A stretch of 64,000 bases of DNA. It comes from Exophiala sp. HKRS030 (Eukaryota; Ascomycota; Eurotiomycetes; Chaetothyriales; Herpotrichiellaceae). The translations under genes and the position numbers were made by a program. How positions within the stretch are numbered: position 1 is the stretch's first letter; the number at the start of each line of letters is the position of its first letter. The notes beneath the pieces were generated by a model. The model saw nothing but the letters and a program-made list of their open reading frames with translations, had not been told where the DNA came from and searched no databases. Below are positions 55,452-64,000 of this stretch, one piece after another. The DNA lies in the NCBI GenBank assembly GCA_023897205.1, contig JAHWDD010000002.1:682001-746000 (forward strand), read 5' to 3'.

Positions 55452-58232
55452 ATGGCGCAAATACAAGAGTTGTCACAACAGGCAAATATGCTTGCAACCA
55501 GGGATAACCCTAACAAGACTCGCCAAAGAGCGTCCTTCGCATGTTATGCGTGTAGAGAACGACGAACAAGGTGTTTTATGCCGGCCGGCGAAAGCAAATG
55601 TACGCAGTGTCGTGACAATGGTCAAGAATGCATCGTGAGGCATGACGACGATAGGAGGAAGCCCAGCTCGAAAGCTTATGTGCAGTCCTTGAATGAGCGG
55701 ATCCTTCATCTCGAAGCACTGCTCGAGGTAAAGGACAAGGAACACTCAGTTTCCGCTCCATCTCCACCAAAGACTGCGGCGAGAACCCCACTGCAGTCTG
55801 GCTCAGAAGGTTCTGTCGCGATGCAACAACTTCCTCGTATTGATCAGGATACTGTGCCGGAGCACCACTCGCCTGCACCAGTTCAGACAGTCGAGCACCC
55901 CAGTCCGGCACGTAGTTCCGTGTCAACCACCTCTGCAGGAGGGAGCATGGTGTACAAAGTCTTGTCGGCAAAACGCCATCTTGACTTTGACCGACTCAGT
56001 GGACGTATCAGATACTACGGGCCTACAACGAACATTCACGTGTTTTCGGAACTCGCGACGGAGCATGAAGAATACAGCAGGCAGTCGATGGAGCAGCAGA
56101 GACGAGTGAGCCGGCTATTGTCAACTGTAAGCCAGCAGACGCAGGATTACTTGTTGGAAATGTTCTGGCAGTACTACAACTCCGTCATTCACGTGGTTCA
56201 TCGAGCCAGCTTTGAAGAGGGCATGCGGACAGGCCAAAGCCAAAACTACTCGCCATTCTTACATGTCTGTGTGCTCGCTATGGGGTTTCGTCATGCGGAC
56301 AAGCGACGGCGAGATATCAAACGAATTACCTTCCATGGACGAGAAAGCATTCTGCATAGAGAGGCGAAGTTTATGCTAGACTACGAACTCGAACGCCCCG
56401 GCGGCGTCGCAACGGTACAGGCGTTGCTCCTGCTAAGTGATCTTGAGTGTGGTGTTGGGAGAGACAACATGGGATGGCTGATTTCTGGGACGGCAATCAG
56501 GCTTTGCTTTGATGTCGGCTTACACTTGGACACCAGTAGTTTCGGCCTGAGTCAAGTCGAAGCCGAGATCAGGCGCATGACTTTCTGGGCTTGTGTGATC
56601 TATGATAGGTATTGGGCTCTTTTCTTGGGCAGGCCGACTGCCATGAAGCCGGAAGATCTAGAGATCTATCGACTGGCTGACCAGTTTGGACGTCTCGGGA
56701 CACTCGAACCCGCTGGCCCAAGTATGAGTCTCGAAAAGCAGATTTACGAGGCACTCCTCGATCTCATGGAGCTTGCTGGTGAGATTAACAAAGTCGTCGA
56801 CGATGCGTCCAAGCCTGGTACACGCTTGGACCAGCAAGTCTACTTCCACATGGCGGCGTTGGACCGAAGGCTACAGTCTTGGTATAGCAGATTGCATAGC
56901 CCGCTCCGCTGGTCGACCGATGCCAATAACACAACCCATCCACCTCCGTGTTCGTATTTCCTGCTACATCAGCAGTATCATGCGGCATTGATCCTTCTTC
57001 ATCGCCAATTCGCTCAGTACGACAACATTGTGTCCGGAACACCAGGCGACGAAGCCGAAGAAAACCAGAAAACACATCTGAACGGACACCTCGCCGCGTT
57101 GTCAAGAGACGTGTGTACGGCATCTGCAGGAAAAATTGCCCAGATATTCTGGCAGAGTAAGCAGTACTACGCCAGCAGTAAAATCTTCATAACAGGTCTC
57201 CAGCATGCAGGGACAGCGGCTCTCGCACTTGTAGCTGCCATTGCTTCATCAAAAGACACCGTCACGTACGACACGAATCGAAAGTATCTAGAAGTATTGG
57301 CCGCGGCGATCGAAGACATGTGCGAAACGTATCAGCCCGCGGAGAGAATGTCGACGGTGCTGAAGGAAGTACTAAACGAGCTCATTGCAATGCAACCTTT
57401 GGGTTTTCCGGCGGCGAAGCCGTCTCTGAGGAGAGACAGCGAAGGAGACTCCCATACCTCGGGACAAGCCAAAAGGCATCAAGTCCAAAGTTCTGGAAGG
57501 CGTGGATTGGACTCGTCATTGGCGATCCATCAGGCACAGGCTCAAGCTCACCGGCAACAGAACCAGACTGGCTCAAAGAGAGTTTATCAAGAGAACAATG
57601 ACCTGTTGCTGGTCCAGGATACGGATTGGCAGGGACGAGCCACTGAAGGCTTTCGGCCTCAGCATGGAGATGCCCCTGTCGGTCAGCAAGATGCAGACCT
57701 CCGTAACTGCTGGTCCGGAAACCACGGCGCCAGCCCCTTTGTTGAGTCTTACTCTCCGCTGCCGGCCGAATTCCAACCCTGTGGCTTTTTAGCTCAGTCC
57801 TCCTCGACTTGGATGGGAGCCGAGACCTCATCCTTCTCGCCCTTTGCAGCCGATGTCGGGTCATTGGATCCAAACCAGATGTTGCAAAGGAATGACCAAG
57901 CAGCCCATACAGACAGCACTACAATCCCCCTTGGAACCTTGTGTTTTATGACTCTGCTGCCCAACAGCACGGGGACGGACAGCTCTCGCACTGATATAGA
58001 CAATAATCTGTCGAGCCGCCATTCGACTCACGATGCAGCCATTGGGCCTAGCAGCGTCGGTACAGGCTGGTCTTCATCGTTGCCGCCAGGAGCCACCAGG
58101 AGTCAACCGACGGATCTCCCAAATCAGATGCGGCCACCAAATTTGTCACGTACTTCCTTTACCGGGCCTGCCAGTGAAGATTTCGGTATCCAAAATCCCG
58201 GAGAAGGTCTTGGAAATGGTTTTAGAAAGTAA
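55452..58232 (+). CDS. Zn2Cys6 transcription factor, probable cluster regulator
   Basis: 926 residues, single exon, ATG at 55452. The zinc cluster is at residues 31-59 (CYACRERRTRC then CTQCRDNGQEC), with a basic linker and a short dimerising coiled coil (YVQSLNERILHLEALLEVKD). The large Fungal_trans domain includes YYNSVIHVVHRASFEEGM, LLLSDLECGVGRDNMGWLIS, AIRLCFDVGLHLD and RRMTFWACVIYDRYWALFLG. The C-terminal third is polar, glutamine/serine-rich and probably disordered, as in activators. Zinc-cluster factors of this kind typically bind CGG triplets. It sits inside the catabolic cluster and is the best candidate for its local control. It runs tail-to-tail with the second SDR, 122 bases apart. 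Confidence 0.92.
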   Translation: MAQIQELSQQANMLATRDNPNKTRQRASFACYACRERRTRCFMPAGESKCTQCRDNGQECIVRHDDDRRKPSSKAYVQSLNERILHLEALLEVKDKEHSVSAPSPPKTAARTPLQSGSEGSVAMQQLPRIDQDTVPEHHSPAPVQTVEHPSPARSSVSTTSAGGSMVYKVLSAKRHLDFDRLSGRIRYYGPTTNIHVFSELATEHEEYSRQSMEQQRRVSRLLSTVSQQTQDYLLEMFWQYYNSVIHVVHRASFEEGMRTGQSQNYSPFLHVCVLAMGFRHADKRRRDIKRITFHGRESILHREAKFMLDYELERPGGVATVQALLLLSDLECGVGRDNMGWLISGTAIRLCFDVGLHLDTSSFGLSQVEAEIRRMTFWACVIYDRYWALFLGRPTAMKPEDLEIYRLADQFGRLGTLEPAGPSMSLEKQIYEALLDLMELAGEINKVVDDASKPGTRLDQQVYFHMAALDRRLQSWYSRLHSPLRWSTDANNTTHPPPCSYFLLHQQYHAALILLHRQFAQYDNIVSGTPGDEAEENQKTHLNGHLAALSRDVCTASAGKIAQIFWQSKQYYASSKIFITGLQHAGTAALALVAAIASSKDTVTYDTNRKYLEVLAAAIEDMCETYQPAERMSTVLKEVLNELIAMQPLGFPAAKPSLRRDSEGDSHTSGQAKRHQVQSSGRRGLDSSLAIHQAQAQAHRQQNQTGSKRVYQENNDLLLVQDTDWQGRATEGFRPQHGDAPVGQQDADLRNCWSGNHGASPFVESYSPLPAEFQPCGFLAQSSSTWMGAETSSFSPFAADVGSLDPNQMLQRNDQAAHTDSTTIPLGTLCFMTLLPNSTGTDSSRTDIDNNLSSRHSTHDAAIGPSSVGTGWSSSLPPGATRSQPTDLPNQMRPPNLSRTSFTGPASEDFGIQNPGEGLGNGFRK

Positions 58233-58354
58233 CATCATCCACGAGGTGGCATTATTAGCACTACGAAGGCCTGAGGAATTGAGCGAGGTTGGCACGCGAG
58301 TGCGAGCAATGTAGCATTGATACATAATTCCCTTGGTACGATAACAGGGCCTCC

Positions 58355-59524
58355 TTACTGGATCGCATCTGGGATCCCAGAATCTTCTCCGTGCATGTTC
58401 TTGAATAGGGGGTCCCAAACGGTACACGCACGTTTCGTTACTCGTCCATTGAGCAACGGAGGTTCTTCCAGTAGTAGTATTTTGTCCACGGAGCACTCTA
58501 CCACCTGACCGGTGCGCGAGGTGTCGCTCAAGAACTCGTTGTATGCACGGACAATAGTCGCAGCTGGCGTCAAGCTAGGGTGGGGATTAGCCAGACAGTT
58601 TCTTGTACAATCGTCCATGAATGGGTTTCCGTTGACTTACCACTCGGGGCTCACAGCGTCGACCATAGCTTGCGGTATGATAGAGGTATGGACTATCCCT
58701 GGAAGCACAACATTGATGGAGATGTTCTCCTTCTATTTAACCATACAAGGGTGGTAAGCCGAGACTTGAAAATAAAAGGTGAGGGACTTTGGACTGGGCA
58801 TTTGATACTCACCACTTTGATCACAGGTGCGACAGTGCGACAGAATTGCAGGACCTACAAGACAATTGAATCAATGTTACAAACTCACTTGGCAACGAGG
58901 TATCTTGAGGATTGGGTTTGAACATACTGCAGCTTTTGCTCCGCAATATTCGGGATAACTGCTATGCGGATGTACCGCTGCGATACTCGCCGTTGCCACG
59001 ATGGTGCCACCTGGCGTAGGGTTCTGTCGCATGAAATGAATCGCAAGTTGTGTTCCATAGACAACGCCGAGATAGTCGACGGTGGTGGTTGCGACGTCAG
59101 GAGCCGGAGGAATCTCCTTGCTGCCTCGATGCATGAGAATATAAATTGAGCTGCGGTCGACTATTCCAGCATTCGCCAGGAGAGCATCGAGTCGACCCCA
59201 TTGCTCGAATACGGTGGCAAACGCTCTGGCTTGATCATCGTAGTCGCCGACGTTGCATTTTACAAAGATTGCTCGGTCGCCATGCTCATTTGCTAGCTTC
59301 TGACCGGCCTGCTCGTTCAGATCAAGACAGCCGACTTTCCAGCCTTTACTGAGCAAGTCCCGAGAGAGATCGGCACCCATGCCGGACTATTCGAATGTAT
59401 AAGCATTGTATTGGCTTCAAGGGTTTGGGATTCAGCTTCGTAGGTCAGGATGGCTTGAACTTACTGCAGCGCCCGTCACGATGGCCACCTTACCATTTCC
59501 CGAGGCTGGTCCAGTGCTACCCAT
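58355..59524 (-). CDS. Short-chain dehydrogenase/reductase (five exons)
   Basis: Exons 59465-59524, 58928-59386, 58813-58854, 58641-58732 and 58355-58574 with introns of 78, 73, 80 and 66 bases encode 290 residues. The first join builds the cofactor loop VAIVTGAA-SGMGADLS; LLANAGIVDRSS and the active-site YCGAKAAV follow. A 14-codon exon gives VLQFCRTVAPVIKV, and the last two continue KENISINVVLPGIVHTSI and LTPAATIVRAYNEFLSD. The pattern is that of fungal 15-hydroxyprostaglandin-dehydrogenase-like SDRs, which oxidise secondary alcohols with NAD. It ends in DAIQ, with no peroxisomal signal, unlike the SDR at 51251. The longest open frame covers only exon 2 plus intron, so simple ORF calling would truncate it. 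Confidence 0.87.
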
Positions 59525-60408
59525 GTTGTTGGCGATGGTATTACTCTCGTGACTCGTACTGGGTTCGCACGTTTGCAGACTGATTTTAATGAGAGGAACA
59601 AGTTGACAAACTGGTAGGAGTAAGCAGGGTATTCGGTATCGATGCTAACACAGCACTCTAGGTGTATCGATTTGTTAGTCCTTGTACTCTGCTATGGCCA
59701 TGAATGACTGGCCGATCTTGTTGAATGCCCCCACAACATGGTCTCTGTGAGAGACACTCTTGATCCCGTCTTCCGCAATATCACACGGGTGTGCTCCAAG
59801 TCAGAAAAAGTACGAGGCGGAACTTGGAGTCATGGGGTCAGCAAGAGCCGCGGATGCAGCTGGCTACACACAGGCAAGTGGGGCACTTTGACCGGATAAC
59901 GCTGCGGGGTGAGAGCGCGACAGATAGAGTGCAGCATCATGGCGGGGTGGCCCGGTGCCCTGCGAGTTGGAGGACCGGTATTCAGTCTGGCATTCGAGAC
60001 TGGGGCATTCTGCTTATGATAGAGTGGGTCTGTCATTCAGCTACCCTCTTGATTGTCGAGAATGTAGACGATACCATAGCTATCTACTATGTAACGTGTA
60101 GTTGGCAATACTGGACACGGACTAGCACAAAAGGCCCTGCATATAGATGACTAACAAGCCCAACCATCAGACATGGATGAGCTCTCGAGTGGATATTGCA
60201 TCGGTGCCACAGAGTTGGCTTCTTCAGGCGATATAAGACAGCCTCGCAGTTCTCTTAGATCATTAACAGAGTCAGCTCCAGCACGCCAACCATACGGAAC
60301 TCCAATCCTTATCGCCACCCGACTTGTTCTTGTTCTAGTGCGCTTAAGTGCCGGCTACTCGCGGAATCGATCATCGCAGGCAGAGATCAAGGAGGGATCA
60401 AAGCGAAT
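59525..60408. promoter_or_regulatory. Divergent region, SDR / tandem-ABM protein
   Basis: About 880 bases between divergent cluster genes. CCGGATAACG at 59892-59901 repeats the element upstream of the acyl-CoA dehydrogenase. No gene supported. Confidence 0.45.
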
Positions 60409-61118
60409 ATGCCGTTCGTTCTATTCGCAAATGTCAACTTTGTTCCTGGCAGATATGACGATGTGAGAGAACTTTACTGAAATTCTGATATACACTGATA
60501 TCGTTTTAGTGGCAGGCAGCATACGACAAGCTGGGGGCGTACGTGTGGGAAAAGGAGCCCACAACATTGACCTATTACTTTGGGGTACCTTTGCAATATT
60601 GGACGCACAAGTCTGATACGACACACATGTTTGCCTTCGAGGTCTATGGAGAGCGCCACGACCTCTACACGACCCATTTCAGTTCGCCCGCGATGCAAGA
60701 TTTCCTGGCTGCGATTCCGGAGACAATGACCACCGGTCTTGACTTGAAGCATTATGAGGATGTCGGTGGCTTTCTGGATCGATTTGGTGATAAGCGCGAG
60801 TGTGAGCTCATGACCGATGTCCGTATCACTTGTCATGAAAATTCCAGGGACAAGGTACTGTCTAAACTCGTGACGCTTGTCAATGGAATGAAGGACTCAG
60901 GGTCAGCAGAGGTCTACACACTGCTCGTTCTCAAAAGCCTAGACGACAATACTGGTGTGCGCTTCTATCAAAGGTTCAAATCGTGGCAAGCATCTACTAC
61001 GTTCGCCCGAAATGAGCTAGTCCTTGACTTCTGGATGACCTCAAAAGAAGACATTGCCAGCATGGAGTCACAAAGCTACATCCCTAACGGCAAGGGCTGG
61101 CTGCACCGCGAGGACTGA
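60409..61118 (+). CDS. Tandem ABM-like (dimeric alpha+beta barrel) protein
   Basis: Two exons, 60409-60462 and 60510-61118 (47-base intron, phase 0), give 220 residues. The start MPFVLFANVNFVPGRYDD joins WQAAYDKLGAYVWEKEPTTL, placing the first ABM-like strand-helix unit at residues 1-100. A second unit begins near DVRITCHENSRDKVLSKLVT and ends ELVLDFWMTSKEDIASMESQ. Two fused units could form an intramolecular barrel, equivalent to a dimer of single-domain ABM proteins such as that at 25946. Catalytic role unknown; possible cofactor-free oxygenase or substrate-handling protein. Located between the SDR and the transporter in the catabolic cluster and divergent from the SDR. Confidence 0.82.
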
Positions 61119-61795
61119 AAAGCACTTCACTCGGCCGGTATTTTCTACGATAATGCTTGTCACCACATACAGTTCCTGGAAAAAGCTGAAGCTACTCTCC
61201 GGAAGAGCCTCGTTCTCCAACACGCTGAGAGAGTCAAATGTCAGGAAGAGTTAATGGCAAACTCCCCGCAGGATACTCGGCTGTGGGAAACCAGTAACCT
61301 TTGCTCAAGCAGCCCAGTCCGTGGGATCTCTATATGACAAACAATTTAGCTAATGTGCATGTAGAGTCAATCATTTCACCCTCGTTAGAACTTTTCTCTG
61401 AAGATAGTCCACGCCGTGAGCGGCTAGCACAGGCATGGGACCTCTCATCCTCTCTCGTGTGGAGTAATTGTCCTTCCTCCTGGACACCCGAGCAGGCTAG
61501 CTTTGATGGTTCCCCGGAAAACGTCTCCCAGACTTTGAGACTTTCTCCACATTTGTACCAGGAGCTGGCGACTACTCGGACGCTCACGATGGGCCTTACA
61601 GTTTCTCCACGTGGGGAATTTGCCAAGTCAAAAAGACCATAGGGAAAATGCAGGCTGATAGCAAGCAAAGCTTGGAGGGCTCAAACCCAGATTGAGGTAG
61701 ATTGTTTGGTTACATATATCAGCGACACTACGCCACTGGCACAACGCTGTGAGTGTCACAACAACTTTCACGCTTTCGTTGGCCTCGCTAACATA
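61119..61795 (+). promoter_or_regulatory. MFS transporter upstream region
   Basis: About 680 bases. CTCTCCGGAAGAG (about 61195) and CGGCCGG (about 61132) contain CGG triplets of the type zinc-cluster factors use; unproven. Confidence 0.35.
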
Positions 61796-63623
61796 ATGTC
61801 TGCCTTGGAAGAAGAGAAGGGTGTTCACCTAGTCAACGAGTCCATTGGTGACTCTTCAAGCCCCGACATACCTGCTGTGATACCCCAAGATGATGCGCAT
61901 GTCACGGTCAAAGTGTGGACGGTCGTGATGATTGTGAGTTGGCCTTTGAGGATCGTGCAAGTGTAACGCGCCCGGGATTAACAAAAAGCATAGATGAGCT
62001 GGGGTTATGGCCTGTCCTTTATCCCAGTTCCTTTCTTCGCTGCTGTCGGAGGCGAGGTTGCTGCCTCGATGGGTAAAGCGGGCGACAGCGCTTGGTTTAT
62101 TCCTGCTTGGATCATCTCCATCACTACGGCTTTTATGATCGCTGGAGCCAACACCGACATGCTAGGCAGGCGATGGTTCCTAATCGTTGGGCAAGTCGTC
62201 TGCTTTGCTGGTCATTTGGTGACTGGTCTTGCGAAGAGCAATCCACAGATCATAGCTGGCATGACCATCGAAGGTTTTGGTGCCGCTCTCTGTCAAATGG
62301 CAGCCTTCGCACTTCCAGAACTGCTTCCGAACAAGTGGAGGGCAATTGGAGTCGTCATGGCCGATGCGGTATGTTTGATAGAAGGCGTTGATGCCCCAGA
62401 ATGATCACTAACAGACTATACAGGCTGTCTACTTGACCATCACCATCATTCCGGTGACAGCTCGATATGGTTGGTTCGCAGGCGATTGGCGAGCAAACTT
62501 CTACGCGGCTGCAGCCCTTCAAGCACTGTCTGCTGCCGGCCTCTTCTTCTTCTACTATCCCCCGGCTCATCCTCTGGGCATCTCTTTCCGCACTGCTTTC
62601 CGACAGCTCGATTATCTCGGCATGTTTCTCTTCGTGGCCGGAGCTGTACCAGTAATGGTTGGCATCGTCTATACGGCCTCCATTCCCGCTAGCGATCCAC
62701 GCGTTATTGGCACACTCGTTGCCGGATTTGTCATGCTCGTTCTCTTTGCCCTCTGGGAAAGTTTTGGCAATGCAAAGCACCCTCTCACTCCTCCTGCCAT
62801 CTTCAGGAAAGGCTACGGAAGAGACTTCACAGCGCCGTGCATCGCTCTGGCCATCATCAACATGTTCTACTACAGTTCGTCCATCATCTGGCCTACGATG
62901 ATCAACGCATTCTACACAGCCGGTGGTCTACCATGGCAACGTGCAGCTGTCCTTTCACTTCCTCAGGGCCTAGCCATCACAGGCGGTGCCATGGGCCTGA
63001 GTTTCCTGGGACCCAAGATCAAACGCTATCATTGGCAGCAAACTCTTTCCGTCACTGTTATGGTGGTTTTTGGATCGTTGCTGACTTTGGCAACCCCGAA
63101 AAATCTTGGTCTGATGTGCGCATTTGTCGTTCTATCATTGTTCGGATATGGCTGGGCTATCTACCTCTCTATCGCCTTCACACAGCTCGGAGTTGACCAG
63201 GAAAATCTCGGAATCTCAGGTGGTCTCAGCGGCTGCGTGCGTTTTGCTGGTGGAACAGTTGCTCAGGCTGTATACTTGACTGTTCTGCAAAACGACCTGG
63301 CCAAGAAGACACCTGCGTACGTGATGGCTGCAGCTGAGGCAGCGGGTGTACCCGCATCAAAGATAGCAGAGTTGCTCAGTCTCCTCGCGACTCCCGTCAA
63401 TCTGGCAGAAGAGTTCGGGGCTGCTGTCGCCGGAGCCGTGGGAGTCGCACAACAGCATGCAGTTGCGCATGGCATCAAGATGGTGGCTTTTACCAGCTTG
63501 GGATTTGGGTGCGTGGGCATAATTGCTTGCCTATGCTGTAGGAACATTGACGATCGCATGGACAATACCATTGAGGTCTTCCTCGAGAACGACGAGTTTG
63601 CGGACAGGAACAAGTTTCACTAG
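61796..63623 (+). CDS. MFS transporter, TRI12/SIT-like (14-span type)
   Basis: Three exons: 61796-61933, 61994-62368 and 62424-63623, introns of 60 and 55 bases, all phase 0; 570 residues. After a cytosolic N-terminus, membrane segments begin VWTVVMI-MSWGYGLSFIPV. The MFS loop motif is seen as NTDMLGRRWFLIVGQVVCFA, followed by GMTIEGFGAALCQMAAFALP and NKWRAIGVVMADA-AVYLTIT. The later half (LPQGLAITGGAMGLSFLGPK, LGISGGLSGCVRFAGGTVAQ) matches the fungal TRI12/siderophore-transporter-like group of 14-span carriers. Direction (uptake or efflux) cannot be told. As the last gene of the cluster it probably moves the pathway substrate or a by-product. Confidence 0.9.
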
Positions 63624-64000
63624 ACGGGGTAATATAAACTACGTAGGATATACTGGTGGCTAGCAGGGCAAGGGCATAATAGGTGATGAGGCCTTGATAG
63701 TATATACATTCTTGTCTCTATTTTGCAACCTCATGTGTGATATCATGGCATTGTAAGACGCCATGCCTGTAATGAATCTCTTCACACAAGGACTGGGTAT
63801 CGTTCGTTGACCAGATGTGTTTGCGATTGGATACCAATTGTTATCACGATCGTCCAGTCTACTGGATATCCCTGTGCGCACTTAAGCCGGAATTTCTCTG
63901 AGACAGACAGTTCAAGAGGACTTTGCAGAGCTTTGACCCCTTGTATGTTCTCCCTTGTATTCAAACTATTGGGCTTGGAAGTCTCTCAATGCTCTATATA
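63624..64000. other. Right-hand window flank
   Basis: 377 bases downstream of the transporter; no supported gene. Confidence 0.4.

Noticed and set aside
44865..63623. Secondary-metabolite biosynthetic cluster
   Set aside because: No backbone synthase or prenyltransferase; a catabolic set explains the genes better.

Overview
The window is nuclear DNA of a filamentous ascomycete (Pezizomycotina). The evidence is short spliceosomal introns (46-115 bases), divergently packed genes, three Zn2Cys6 regulators, a HapX iron regulator with its Hap4-like, bZIP and cysteine-rich parts, and fungal versions of Ugo1, Yme2, EMC7 and AP-1 mu. The order cannot be fixed by eye; a Eurotiomycete such as a black yeast of the Chaetothyriales is a guess. 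I saw no rRNA, tRNA, CRISPR array or intact transposon.

Layout. 1-8.5 kb: a class-III aminotransferase cut by the window edge, a divergent Zn2Cys6 factor, a multi-pass membrane protein and a serine beta-lactamase-type hydrolase. 9.2-10.4 kb: a decayed membrane glycosyltransferase (pseudogene). 11-25.3 kb: mostly conserved cell biology, namely EMC7, Ugo1, HapX, a PhoD-type phosphatase, a GH18 glycosidase, an NAD-dependent epimerase-like protein and an SPX-EXS phosphate exporter. 25.9-43.9 kb: a small ABM protein, a 2-oxoglutarate oxygenase, a coiled-coil protein, an Emi1-like protein, Yme2, a P450, a small secreted cysteine-rich protein, an ankyrin protein (Yar1-like), a spliced Zn2Cys6 factor and AP-1 mu.

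44.9-63.6 kb is the most interesting part. It is an apparent catabolic cluster: PRISE-type enone reductase, Baeyer-Villiger monooxygenase, 4CL-type acyl-CoA ligase, SDR, acyl-CoA dehydrogenase, Zn2Cys6 factor, second SDR, tandem-ABM protein and MFS transporter. There is no polyketide, peptide or terpene backbone enzyme. The three enzymes expected to handle acyl-CoA chemistry all end in a PTS1-like tripeptide (PRL, TKL, QKL), which suggests that part of the pathway is peroxisomal. The set would suit uptake, enone reduction, Baeyer-Villiger cleavage and CoA-dependent shortening of a cyclic ketone; the substrate is inference only.

Many genes here are split by introns. Exon models were built by hand from GT-AG (once GC-AG) junctions, reading-frame phase and recognised family motifs, and are given gene by gene.
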